From Paratrimastix pyriformis (taxonomy: Eukaryota > Preaxostyla > Paratrimastigidae), in the NCBI GenBank assembly GCA_027972325.1, contig JAPMOS010000011.1, positions 684,501 through 748,500 on the forward strand: a stretch of DNA of 64,000 nt. Direction: 5' to 3'. Position numbers and translations under genes: made by a program. Of the stretch, positions 22,241 to 39,406 are shown one piece after another; within the stretch, counting starts at the first letter, position 1, and each line of letters begins with the position of its first letter. The notes under the pieces were generated by a model that saw only the letters and a list, made by a program, of their open reading frames with translations, was not told the DNA's origin and ran no database searches.

Positions 22241-25200
22241 TCATCGAAACTTTCTCGTTCTGGGTTCCCTGGGTTCCCTGGGTTTGCGGGGTTTCCGGGG
22301 TGCGCGTTCCTTCCGTTGCCTGACCCGCAAGGCAGGCGTGGCAAGAACAAGGGCGCCCAGCCCCGCACCGGGCCCGACCGTGAGCCGCTTCCTTGAGCGG
22401 CTTCCGGACTCCTTAATGCAGCCGAGGACGGCATCTGTGCTGGCCAGGGTCCGCCTGGGGTAGCAGCAAACGTCGCAGCACCGGAACGCCCCCCAAACGG
22501 CTTCCGGTGGGGGGAAGGGCCGAACGGTCGGAGGGGGTTGCCAGGGAGGAGGGGAGGGGTGTTGGACGAAAGGGCGCGGTTGCCGCGGCGAGGGCGGGCG
22601 CGCCAATGCCGGGAGCGCCCCCTCGGGCGGATGGGCCGACGGGGTTCCGTGGGGCGGCGGGGCGGCCGGGGGCGGGATGCCCACGTCGTCGCCCTCGATG
22701 AACCCGCACGGGGCGCACAGACGCAGCTGCAGGTCGGCGTTGTAGCTGTACGTGGGCCGCCCGCAATTGGGGCAGGTCCCTGCCTGAGGCGGCGGGGCGC
22801 GGGCTGGGGGCGGAGGACGCGGCGAGTTGGGGTCGGGGACCAGCGGAAGCTCGTTCGCCGCCTCGGCGGGGTCCCAAGGGGGTGGTAACCCTGGGGGTGA
22901 CCCTGGGGGTGACCCTGGGGGTGACCCTGGGGGTGACCCTGGGGGTGACCCTGGGGATGACCCTGGGGACGAGGCCAACAGGATGGGTGACCCGAGTGCG
23001 GGTGCGGCCCGGCCCGCTGGGGGGTCCTGGAGGGGTGCTGGTTGGGGCGGGGTGGGGGGCAGGCGAGGCGGAGGCGGGTCTGGAGGAAGCGGGACGGGGC
23101 GCCCCTTCCGATGGACGGGGGCCGCGGCGGAAGTGGTGTGGCGGCCATGGGCGGGGCCGGGGCAGACGAAGAAGAGGAGCCCGGGAGCGGGCCCGTCGTC
23201 CCGGCGCCTGGCTGCCGTGGTGATTCGATAATCTGTGGGGGGTGGAGGTTCCCGCTCGCATGGGATGATGGATCAAGTGGGGGGTTGCGGGCGGTGGCGG
23301 TGCGGGATGGAGGGCCGATGGCGGGGGTGGCCGGGGAGGGGCCGAAATCCGGGCCGGGGAATGCGGCCGCGGCGAAGGACGGGCTGACCGAGGCCGGAGA
23401 GCGGGCCGAGGAGGCGAACGAGAGCCGCCGGGCGAAGCCGGGGATGGGCGCGGGGTGCAGGGGCCTCGCCGCACGGTCAGGACCGCCGCCGACGGCATGC
23501 CGCATGGGGCTGCCCCCTCGGGGATGGGCCCTCGCTCGCTCTTCCTCGCTGGGGTCGTCGTCTGCAAGGAGAAGGGCCGGGCGGGGGGAGATGAGATGAT
23601 GAAGGGATCGCACGTCGGGGAGCCGAGTGGGCATCGGCAGACCGTTGAGGACGATGACCGGGCCCAGGGTGGCCCGGGGGCGGGGCTGCCTGCGCGGGGG
23701 CGACAGGGACGGGCGCCGCGGGTGCTGGTCGGTGACGCCGGGCCGCGGCAGGTCGCTCGGGGCGGGCTCGGTGCCGCCCCCGTAGAGCCGGAGGCGCCCG
23801 TCCTCGTCGAGGCATTCGGGGTGCGGCACCGGCGCCACCGCGCCACCCCGACCTCCACACGCCACACCCCCATCCCGATCCCCATCCGCCCCGGGCGCCG
23901 GCGGGGCTCCCCGGAGGGGCGGCAGCACTGGGGGCGGCCGCCATGCACCCGTATCTGTGACGGCTAAGGCGGGCGGGCGGAGCCGCGGGGCCGGCCCCAG
24001 TGCCCCCCAGGCCTCGCGGACGGTCAGCGGCCGGGTTGGCTGGGGAGGGGAAGGGGAAGGGAAGGGGAAGGGAAGGGGAAGGGGAAGGGGAAGGGGAAAT
24101 GCCCGTCCGGGGTCGCTTGGTGGGCTGGTCGGGCCCGCCCGTGATGGGGTGGTCCGACCAGTCGTCGTGGAGGTGGGGCCACTCGGGGGGATCGCGCTCG
24201 TGGGCGGGCCGCTCCTCGGCCAGCTCCTCGTGGGGGTCTGCGAAGGGGTTCCAGTCGGGCTCGTCCTCCTCGGCAACCTCGGCCTCATCGGGCCCCCCGT
24301 CCTCGCCCGCATCCGTCTCGGCCAGGCGGCTCTCCTCCCCGCCTTCCTCCCCCTCCCAATCAAGGGCCTCGAGAACGGGGGGGACCGAGGCCGACCACGA
24401 GTCGGACGCGCCCGCATCCCAGAGGCCGGCGGGGGCAGGGCGGGGGGCTGCCTCCTCGGCCTTGCAGGGGGTTGCGTGGGGGCGCTCGAAGCCCCACAGG
24501 GCCAGGGCGCGGGACTCCTCGTCGGCCAGCAGCCCCTCCTGGGTCGGGGCCGTCAGGTCGTAGACGGCCGCCGCTCGGACCGCCGCGGCGGACCCGGCAG
24601 CAGCGGCGCGCGACGACGGAGGGGCGATCGGCGATCGGAGGGGCTGGACAGTCGCAGTCGCAGTCGCAATCGCAATCGCAATCGCAGTCGCAGTCGCGGG
24701 GCCGGGAGCGGCGGTCGTGGTGGCAGCCGCGGTGGGGGCGCGCGGCGGCTGGTCCCCGTCCTCCTCGTCTTCGTCTCCGAAGAGATCTGGCGCGGGCGGG
24801 GCGGGGCCCATGCCCCCGGCCGGGCCACCTGGGGGCGGGTACTGCTCGCCGAAGTAGCGGAGCATGGCCGCCCGGCGGCAGTGGCACTCGAGGGCCCACT
24901 CGACGACCGCCTCCAGCGAGCGCAGCACCACCGGCCGGCGGGGGCTCGTCCGGGCGATCGACCGCAGCAGCAGCCGCCGCAGCCGCCCCGCATCCTGGTG
25001 GCTGCAGCCCAAGGGACAGCCCCCGCGCAAGCCCTTTAGGGAGAGCGGCCCGAGGGGAGAATGGGTGCGGCCGGGTGGGAGGCAGACCCGAAGTAGAGCA
25101 GGTGGGTCGATGGAAGCCCATCCCGGCCGGCGCGACCGCTCTCCTGAGGAACGGCGATGGGAGGGCGCGAGGAGATGAGGATGGCGACACGACGAGCTGC

Positions 25201-27193
25201 CAGAGGAGAGGAACCGAGGGGAGGGGAGGGAGGAGGAGCCGAGGGGGAGGGGGGGGGGGGGGGGGGGGGGGTAGGCGACCTGGTAGAGACCCTCGAAGCT
25301 CGAGGGCATGGTGAAATGCACCACAAACCGCACGTCGGGCTTCTCGATCCCTGCACCGGGGCGGACACAGCAACGGAAGCGGGTGGATGCAGTGTGGGAA
25401 CGGTGCGGAAGCAAACGGGTGGATGGGGGGCTGGTTGGCGGGAGCGCCGCGGTGGAGCGAGAGGACGGACCCATCCCAAAGGCGATCGTGGCCACGCAGA
25501 CGGGTGTCTGGCCGGACATCCATCGCGACTGTCCAGGGTGGGGGCGGGGGTGGAGGAGCAGCGGCCAACGTGGGCTGTGAGGACAGGCCGAACGGCCCCC
25601 GACGGGAGGCCGGGAGGGTGGGCTCGGGGTGCGGACCAGGACCCGCTCGCGCTCCTTGGGTGGCAGGCCTGCGTGGTAGGGCAGGGCGGGGATGCCCTCG
25701 CGCTGCAGGGTGGCGGCCAGCTCGCTGGTCTCCTTGCGAGTGAACGTGTACACGATCCCCGTGGCGCCCCGCTGGGCCTTCAGGAAGGCCAGCAGGTCTT
25801 GCAGCACGCCTCCCGCCAGTCCGGTTCGCTGGCGGGGCGTTGGGGCGGCGACCTGGACGGTGGGCGTTGCTCCAGGCCTGGCAGGCGCGGCGGCGGACTG
25901 GGCAAGAAGCTCCTTGTACCGCACCTGTCACGTGTCATGGGCCGGGTCGGGGCCGGGTGATGGACGTGGGCACGGAGGGAGGTGCTGCTAGGGCTGGGGG
26001 GCTGGGGGGGCTGGGGGGGCTGGGGGGCTAGGGGCAGGGACCTCGTAGTAAATGTTGGGCCGGTTAAAGGTGGTCCGGTAGATGACCGGGTTGCGCAAGT
26101 GCAGCGTCGCCACGATGTCGCTCTGTCAGGGTCGGGGACCAGGATCAAGGTCAGGTCAAGGTCGGGGACCAAGATCAAGGTCAGGTCAAGGTCGGGGACC
26201 AAGATCAAGGACCCAGGTCAAGGTCGCGCGCAAGAACCCCAAGGGGCCGCATACCCCGGAGCAGCCAGACCTGAGTGCGATGGGTGGCCGTGGCGGTGAG
26301 GGCCACCACGGGCACCCCGGGGAAGAGCACCTTTAGGCAGCCCAGGCGCGCGTAGGAGGGCCGAAACTCGTGGCCCCACTGGGAAATGCAATGGGCCTGG
26401 CGAAGGAGCAAAGAGGAAGGGCAGGTCAGAGGAGGGCTTCGAAAAGGGCATCGATGGGAAGGGGAGGGAGGGTTCTTCACCGAGAGTGGGGTGAGGGTCC
26501 ATGATGATCGACGGTGAAGGGAGGGAGGGGCGGGGCGGGGCGGGGCGTGTCGACCTCGTCGATGGCGACCAGGGCGAGGACGTCGCGGGTGGTCAGGTCC
26601 CGCAGGATGCCCTGGAAGCCCTCCGTGTCGATAAGCTCCGGCGTCACGTAAAGCATGTTAACCCGGGGTGGGGAAGCGCAGGCTTCCTCGAGGATCCGAC
26701 GCCGGTCCCCCTGCCCAACGTTGCTGCTGATGAGTGATGCCCGAAGCCCGTGAGCACGGCACAGCTTGACCTGGTTGGACATCAGGCTGAGTAAAGGGGA
26801 AACAACTATCGCCAGTTTCCCAAGGAAAACAGGAGGAAGCTGGAAGCAGAGACTCTTCCCACCACCCGTTGCCATCACCAACATCACATCGCGCTGGTGG
26901 AGGAGATCATTAATGACCTCATACTGCGGGGGGCGGAATGCCTGGTGCCGGAAACGTGTCCTGAGACAGGCTTCGAGTTCTGCTCTGGACGTTTGTGTGA
27001 GCCTGTGGTCAGGTTGTCAAAAAATGGAAATGAATGCCGGCGGAGAAACCAGCTGTCCGGAAAATTCGCGCACGTCGGCACGTCGGCGCGCAAAACGGCC
27101 GTTCGATGCTGATTCGGAAACACCCCGAGGGATCTTGAAATAGTTTTCAAACTGACCCCTGAGCGCTTTCACTTCGGGGATCACCATTGGCAT
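22241..27193 (-). CDS. RecQ-family DNA helicase
   Basis: ATP-dependent 3'-5' DNA helicase of the RecQ family. The most likely start is MPMVIPEV at 27191-27193. Motif 0 is FRPPQYEVINDLL and the Walker A is MATGGGKSLCFQLPP (about 26.87 kb). The DEAH box is rebuilt by joining AIDE to AHCISQWGHEFRPSY across a GTCGAC intron. Then come VVALTATATH, IVYTFTRKETSELAATL, ALPYHAGL, CVATIAFGMG joined to IEKPDVRFVVHF across a GTCCGT intron, and ESGRAGRDG. A RecQ zinc-region remnant follows (CHCRRAAMLRYFGE). The C-terminus is long and acidic, then Pro-rich, with one four-cysteine zinc-ribbon-like pair (CPNCGRP and CAPCGF) and a second short Cys cluster (CCDVCC) before the stop at 22241. Which RecQ subfamily is unclear; no HRDC domain was seen. 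Confidence 0.85.
22887..22976. repeat. GGGTGACCCTG minisatellite
   Basis: About eight copies of a 12-bp unit (GGGGGTGACCCT, with ATGACCCT variants), near the zinc-ribbon exon of the RecQ gene, in sequence I take as intron or low-complexity linker. Confidence 0.8.
24036..24097. repeat. GGGGAA repeat
   Basis: GGGGAAGGGAAGG-type repeats after the acidic exon of the RecQ gene; probably intron. Confidence 0.7.
26126..26225. repeat. 33-bp tandem repeat in RecQ intron
   Basis: Three copies of a roughly 33-bp unit built on AGGTCAAGGTCGGGGACC (26.13-26.22 kb) inside the RecQ intron that follows the TATHRTQ exon. The unit lacks CRISPR-like spacers. Confidence 0.8.
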
Positions 27194-27525
27194 GACCTCT
27201 TCTCCAGGAGAAACGTTTTGGGAGTTCTCTTTTTGATGGGATCTTTACCATTGGTCATCCTCTAACTCACTGCAAGACCAGAATCCACAGCAACCTCAAT
27301 TCTGCGGTTCCCTCCTCTGCATATAGCATGGGTTTTCCTCCTCCCCAGGGATTTCGGCACTGTAGCCGATGCGAGTTTCACACTGGTTGATTCCAGGTGG
27401 TTTTATTCCAAGAAGTTGCGTTCCCGGTCAAGTCTTTTTTCGTTCGGGACTCCATTGTATGGGGGCTTCAGCGGCATCCGTCAAGGCGAGTCGCCTCGTT
27501 TCAGCATATTCGGACACTAAACAGT

Positions 27526-27553
27526 ATTTAGAAAAATCTGAACCTACGAAATT
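27526..27553 (+). repeat. copy 1 of a duplicated 28-bp motif
   Basis: Begins ATTTAGAAAAA and contains TGAACCTAC. It matches 24 of 28 positions of the segment at 27818-27845. Flanks on both sides are weakly similar too, so the pair may be the best-kept part of a diverged 292-bp tandem duplication. Confidence 0.65.
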
Positions 27554-27817
27554 TTCCTTTTTATCTTTGTTCGCCCGCAGTGTCGGCCTCAAGTTTCGGA
27601 GTTTTCTTGCAGTCCCCTTCTCCTCGCGCCCTTCGCTCGCCCCCGGTACCCCTTGGGACTCATTTCCGTCTGTGGTATGTCAGCACGGTGCTCCGGGCTT
27701 ATCGAAACCCGCCACCCACTTTCTCTCTGGCAAAATGTCTGGCATGCTCCCGAAGAAAAATTCGGTTCGTCCGCAGGCTCCCAGTCGTTTGGGTTGGGCC
27801 CGGGAAACTAGACCCCA

Positions 27818-27845
27818 TTTAGAAAAAAGTGAACCTACAGAATTT
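27818..27845 (+). repeat. copy 2 of a duplicated 28-bp motif
   Basis: Second copy, 292 bp downstream of the first, in the same orientation. Differences are at four positions only. Confidence 0.65.
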
Positions 27846-28102
27846 AAAATTGCCTCTTTTTGCGTTTTTGGTGCCCCATGCACCCCTTCGATGGCCCCGT
27901 CCCCTTCGTGACCGCAGCTTTGAGGCTCAGTGCCGAATCAAACACGGATATTCCAAGAGAGAATCAGTGAGCCCCACAGGTGTTCCTGTCCGGGTCAGGG
28001 CCAGACCCGAGCCCACCGAGCGAGGCGTTGAATTCCGGCGGGGGTCGTTTTGCCCATAGGCGTGCCGACGTGCGCGCTCTCAGCACCCGACTAGCAGCAG
28101 AA

Positions 28103-28148
28103 GGTAACACGGCACCATACATGGTGTTTTTCATTGTGGCCTGTTACC
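28103..28148. other. nested inverted repeats past the PARP-like gene
   Basis: Outer arms 28103-28115 and 28136-28148 pair at 11 of 13 positions (GGTAACA...TGTTACC), and an inner perfect palindrome CACCAT-AC-ATGGTG lies at 28113-28126. Being about 40 bp downstream of the minus-strand stop, it would fall in that gene's 3' UTR or end region. Function unknown. Confidence 0.5.
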
Positions 28149-28187
28149 CCGTTAAGGATGGGAGCGGTCAAGACACGGGTATACACA

Positions 28188-34968
<6,781 letters not shown>

Positions 34969-35330
34969 CTGACCGACCAGCGCGTGAAAAAATCCTCAAA
35001 TACAAAATAATCCCGAAGAGTAGATAAAACCCAATTGGGGATAACGACAACAGGTATTTCGCCCGCTGGCCCACCCCGCTGCCCTGGTATCAATCAAGGC
35101 CTGCCTCTATCGTCGGGACCATACCACATGACTGTGACTGACCTCCAGCTGCCCGCAACACAGCCTTCGATGAGCCACCAGAATGAGAGAACGCTCAGAT
35201 GAGAGGGTTGGAAGCAATGTATGTGCGTTGGGAAACGGCGTGAGGGTGGCAGGGTGGGAGACAACAGGGCGGCGAGGAGGGGGAAATCGGCCGATCTCGG
35301 GCCAGGAGGGCGGGAAGGGAGTGTCAAGGC
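34969..35330. other. spacer upstream of the F-box/LRR gene
   Basis: About 360 bp between SF3B5 (ends 35331) and the first recognisable F-box exon. It should hold the F-box gene promoter and probably a short first exon (an ATG at about 35.13 kb on the minus strand is one candidate). AT-richer than the gene bodies. Nothing else is recognised. Confidence 0.4.
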
Positions 35331-35683
35331 TTATTCGGAGTCAACCTTTGGCGGCTTGCCACAAGGCTGGAGCATCTTTTCGAGAAGCCGGTAGCGAACG
35401 CGCCCGACGGATTCATTCTCAACCAGAGCAATGAAATTCATCATCGGAACGTGCCCAATGTACGAGGAAAAGGAATCTCGGTGTTGGTTCACAGCCCACT
35501 CACTAAAAAAAACAACCAAAGAAGATCTGGACGAGAAAAACGGGAAGAAGGGCAGACAATTTCGTAATATCTGAGTGGCCTGTGCCGACATACCGCATTT
35601 GCAAATGTTCTGCTTGACTACTAATGTGTGACTGGAGAACGTGTGTCAAATGGGAAACCACAACACCGAAAAAAACAAACCAT
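35331..35683 (-). CDS. SF3B5: splicing factor 3b subunit 5 (SF3b10)
   Basis: Small subunit of the U2 snRNP SF3b complex, acting at the branch point during spliceosome assembly. Three exons give about 82 residues (human 86). Exon 1 is just ATG at 35681-35683, followed by a GTTTGT...CTCCAG intron. Exon 2 reads SHISSQAEHLQMRYVGTGHSD and ends DITK plus two bases. A GTCTGC...TTTTTTTTAG intron follows. Exon 3 reads EWAVNQHRDSFSSYIGH, then VENESVGRVRYRLLEKMLQP, stop at 35331. This matches the human protein's QLEHLQSKY, TGHADTTK, EWLVNQHRDSYCSYMGH and EKMLQPCG blocks, so both splice joins are certain. It is the best proof in the window that GTCTGC is a real 5' splice site. Confidence 0.97.
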
Positions 35684-35804
35684 CCTTTCGAAAAAAGAGT
35701 CAATAAAACTGGCAGTGTCGGCTCTTTTTTTTATTTCGGCCGGTTTGCGTCGTTTTTTTGGCAGCATCGATCTGAGAATCCTTTCATTATTGTTCTAGAT
35801 TCGG
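35684..35804. promoter_or_regulatory. bidirectional promoter between SF3B5 and the CatSper-like gene
   Basis: A 121-bp AT-rich gap between divergent start codons, with runs of T on one strand and A on the other. Both genes' promoters must lie here. Confidence 0.55.
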
Positions 35805-38800
35805 ATGTCAGCTGGATTTTCGCACACAGACCTCTCGGCAAGATGTGTGCTTTTTCGATCCAAATTGATTGAAGAATTCCGGCTCTCTGATAACATCGCT
35901 TACAATACGAAGGATGGTCTCGAGCGCAAAACCGTTCGTTGTGATAGCCTCTGTTGGTTATTTTCTCTAGCTCCTGTTCTGACAACCACCGATATCATCA
36001 AAGAGCCCGATCTCTTCAAACAAACCCTTCGAGATACTCCCAATCAACTGATCAAGTTTAAGATATTCAAGAGAGGTATGACCACGGACGCTTCGGCCAA
36101 GGACAGACGCATGACTCGCACCAAAGCCATGAATACCATCCCCATCGGGGTGTGGGCCTGGTGGTTCACCAACAGTCTGCCGCCGCCGCCGTGCGCTTTC
36201 CGATTGACCCTCACGCGCCCCACATTTTTTTTGTTCTTGCCAACCCCGCAGCGAGTTTGTTCAACTATGTGATGACCATTGTGATCATCTTCAACGCCGT
36301 CATGCTGGGCGTGCAGGGCGAGCTGCCCGAGGAGCAGTACCCGGCCGCGCAGGAGGTCTTCCGGGTGCTGGACCTGATCGTGTTGTACATCTTCATCGTG
36401 GAGATCATTCTCAAGCTGCTCGACAACCCGATCGCCTTCTGGCGGAGCGGCTGGAACTGGTTCGACCTGGCCGTCACCATCGCCGTCCGCATACCACCGC
36501 CCCCCCCCCCCCCCCCCCCCCAAGCCGCCGCTGCCCCACCGCTGCCACTGCCTGCCCCTCCCACCCAACGCACACGGCGCACGCACCACGCACCGTACCC
36601 CCTACCCTCTCCCACCGCCTGCCGGCCGCCGTGCGTGCAGAGCCTGGTCCCGGAGGTGGTGACCGTGGCCACGACGGGCCAGCTCTTCTCGGTGGCCGGG
36701 ATGGACCAGTACGGCTTCCTCAAGACCCTCCGCACATTCCGCACCCTGCGGACCCTGAAGATGGCCCGTACCCCCCGTACCCCCCGTACCCCCCGTACCC
36801 CCCGTACCCCCGTACCCCCGTACCCCAGTGCCTCCCTGGCAGGGATGCTCCCAGCCCCTAGCCGCGCATCCCCGTCCCCGTGGGCTGTGGGCGGGCCCAC
36901 ACGGGGTCTGACCTTCCGTTGTCGTCGTGGCGCATTGTGGTGGTGGTTGGTGGCGTGTGGCACAGCTGTCCCGCTTCCGGAGCCTGCAGATCATCGTCAA
37001 CACCGTCATGAACACCTTCAAGGTTCCCTGCCTGCCTGCCCAGCACATGCCTCGCGCCCCCGTCGCCTTGTTCGCTCTGGCCTGGGGGGTGCTGAGGGCG
37101 CCTCGGCTCATCCTCGCACCGCACCCTGGGGTCTGGGGGGTCTGGCCGCAGAACATGGTCTTCATCCTGCTGCTGCTGCTGCTGGTGATGTACATCTTCG
37201 CCATCTTCGGCATCTCGCTCTTCGACGCGTACACCTGGTCCACCCGGGCCGACCTGCTCTACCAGTACAAGTTCTCGTCCGTCGCACTGCCACCCGGCCA
37301 CCCCCGACCCCCCACCCCCCCACACCCCACCCCTCCCGCTGCTTCCCGATCGGGCGGCTCATCTCATGTTCGTACCTGCATCTGCCCTGGGCGGGTGGCC
37401 TGGGGGTGGCCTGGGCGGGGCGCATGGACGGGGGGCTCGGGGCCGGGGCGGCAGCTCGCTGGGGTGGAGCTTCGTGTCGCTCTTCCAGCTGCTGACGCTG
37501 GACCACTGGTACGGGACCCTGATGGACTACATGAAGGTGGGCTCGACACCCTTCGTGACCATCCTCTACTTCCTGGCCTGGGTCTGGGTGGGCGCCTTCC
37601 TCTTCCGCAACATCTTCATCGGGGTCATGGGTCCGCGCCGCGCCCCGCCCGCCCCTCCGCCGCTCCCGCCCCTTCCCTCCTTCCCCACGGCGCCGGATGC
37701 TCATCGACCCTCCGTCCCGTCCCGTCCATCCCTCTTTGGCCCCCTCCGTGCCCCCTCGGCACCCTCTCGTTCGTCTCCCTCTGTGCCTCGGGCCCGGCGG
37801 TCCCCTGGGGCGGCCGGGCAGTGCAAGACTTCCAGGACGAGCAGAACAAGATGATCGAGCAGGCCAAGGCCTTCGCCCAGAGCAAGAAGATGGACAGCCT
37901 CAGGTCCGGGATCGCCCCCTCCTCGGATCGCCCCCGCCCTGGCGCTCAGCCAGCCCCCTCCCCATCCTCCCCCATCCCCCCCGGGGCATGCCGTGCAGGA
38001 AGCGCCTGACGACAGTGCTACCCGACCAGCGCGGGGCCACGGCGCGTGGGGCCATGGGGGCCTCCCTGGGCGCCTCGGCCCTGATGCACTCCAACCTGGC
38101 CGGCCCCGCGCGGGCCCCGTCCGTCCGCCCCTCCCGTCCCCTGGGGGCCGGGTGGGCGTCCCCCTTGGGGGCTGCCCGCATGGAGGTTGAGTCCACCCAT
38201 CGACATCCGCCACCCACCACCTTGTTTTCTGTGGGGGGGCGCCTCGTGCAGGGCGGGCTCGCTGGCCCTGTCGGAGCTGCCCCGGCGGATCGACCAGAGC
38301 ATCTACGTCGAGAAGGGCGACCAGACCTTCGTCCTCGGCAAGACCATCGGCGCGTCCGCCGGCCCGCCCCGCCCCGCCCCCTTCCCTCCTGCCCGCCCTT
38401 TCCAGCCGATGGCCGAGACCGACTTGGGGCGGTGGGGCTGCGTGGGGTGCGCTCAGGGCGCTGCGGACCCTGTCGGCGAAGAAGGTCGAGACCGACTGGC
38501 CCCGCGACTCGCTCTTCCGCTACCTGCAGACCATGGAGAACCTCCAGGTCCCCTGCCCCGCCCTGCCCACCCCTTCCTTGCCCTGCCCCGCCACAGAGTG
38601 GATGTTGACAGAGGGACTTTGGCACGCGGCGCAGGAGAACATGAAGGAATACCAAGAGCTGCAGCTCTTAGCCGGTCCGCCCCGCCCTCTGCCCCGCCCT
38701 CTGCCTCGCCCTCTGCCCCGCCCTCTGCCTCGCCCTCTGCCCCGCCCTCTGCCCCGCCCTCTGCCCCGCCCTCTGCCCCGCCCTCTGTCCCGCCCTGCCT

Positions 38801-38873
38801 CGGCCCGCTCACCCGCCGCTGATCTGACTCTCGGGGTGCAGCGCAAACGCTTTTGGACCTTCACGACACGTGA
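35805..38873 (+). CDS. CatSper-like voltage-gated Ca2+ channel subunit
   Basis: Single-domain six-segment cation channel of the plasma or flagellar membrane. The likely start is MSAGFSHTDLSAR at 35805. S1 is SLFNYVMTIVIIFNAVMLG after a GTCTGC intron; S2 is VLYIFIVEIILKLL; S3 is WNWFDLAVTIA. The S4 sensor is RTFRTLRTLKMA with regularly spaced Arg/Lys, continued by SRFRSLQIIVNTV. S5 is MVFILLLLLLVMYIFAIFG. The pore exon reads SFVSLFQLLTLDHWYGTLM, with the T-x-D-x-W filter typical of CatSper. S6 is FVTILYFLAWVWVGAFLFRNIF. Short helical exons follow (DFQDEQNKMIEQAK, ENMKEYQELQLLA, QTLLDLHDT) to the TGA at 38871-38873. The filter and C-terminal helices favour CatSper, perhaps the CatSper2 branch. 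About ten introns, several starting GTCCGC or GTCTGC. Confidence 0.8.
38680..38793. repeat. intronic GCCCCGCCCTCT minisatellite
   Basis: About nine copies of a 12-bp unit (GCCCCGCCCTCT, with GCCTCG variants) filling the last intron of the CatSper-like gene, whose donor is GTCCGC. Confidence 0.9.
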
Positions 38874-39406
38874 GCCGCTCCCCCCTGCGGTCATGGCCTC
38901 CTCCGACCCGCGGTGCCCTCCCCGTCGCACCCAATCCCCCGTCGCATCCAATCCCCCGTCCATCCGCATCTGGTCTCCCCTGGCGCCGCTTCCTCGCTGC
39001 TGGCGCGGTGGTGTCCTTGACCGTCTCCATCCGCCGCCTGCGTCCGGCCCGGCCCGCCCGGCCCGGCCAGGGTCCAGCAGCCCGGCACGGTGGCGCGTCT
39101 GAGCGGGGTCTCCTCCCCTCGGCCCTTGTGGCTTGGCCATATGCATTGGCTCCGGGGTTCCGGGGCGCGGCTCTGTTTTGCCGCGCTGTGGCGGACACAA
39201 CAGGACAGAGTGGCGCCAAGGAGGCCGAGGAACCGGGAATGATGGATGAGGGGAGGAGGAGGGGAGGAGGAGAGGAGGAGGAGGAGGGAGGGAGGAGGAG
39301 GAGGAGGAGGAGGAGGAGGAGGGGAGGAGGAGGGGAGGGGGGCAGCATCGTCTTGTCGGGTCGATGTCCCCCCTGGGGCGTTGCACGGCTGGCGGGGGCG
39401 GGCCCC
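38874..39406. other. convergent intergenic spacer
   Basis: 533 bp between the 3' ends of the CatSper-like gene and the HAD gene. It contains a GGA/GGAGGA-rich stretch (39248-39344) and otherwise nothing recognisable. It should hold both 3' UTRs. Confidence 0.5.

Larger units (their letters stand above)
27194..28187. other. 1-kb AT-richer intergenic spacer with old repeats
   Basis: No convincing gene lies between the RecQ start and the end of the next minus-strand gene. An open frame of 180 codons exists on the plus strand (27369-27911), but it lacks recognisable domains and spans a degenerate duplication, so it is not called. The block contains the two copies of a 28-bp motif and hairpins listed separately, and it should hold the RecQ promoter. 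Confidence 0.5.

Noticed and set aside
23455-25039. Plus-strand genes opposite the RecQ C-terminal region
   Set aside because: Antisense shadows. The minus strand holds the acidic exon and helicase motifs.
27369-27911. 180-codon plus-strand gene in the RecQ upstream spacer
   Set aside because: No domain or codon pattern like the neighbours, and it covers a degenerate duplication. Recorded as spacer.
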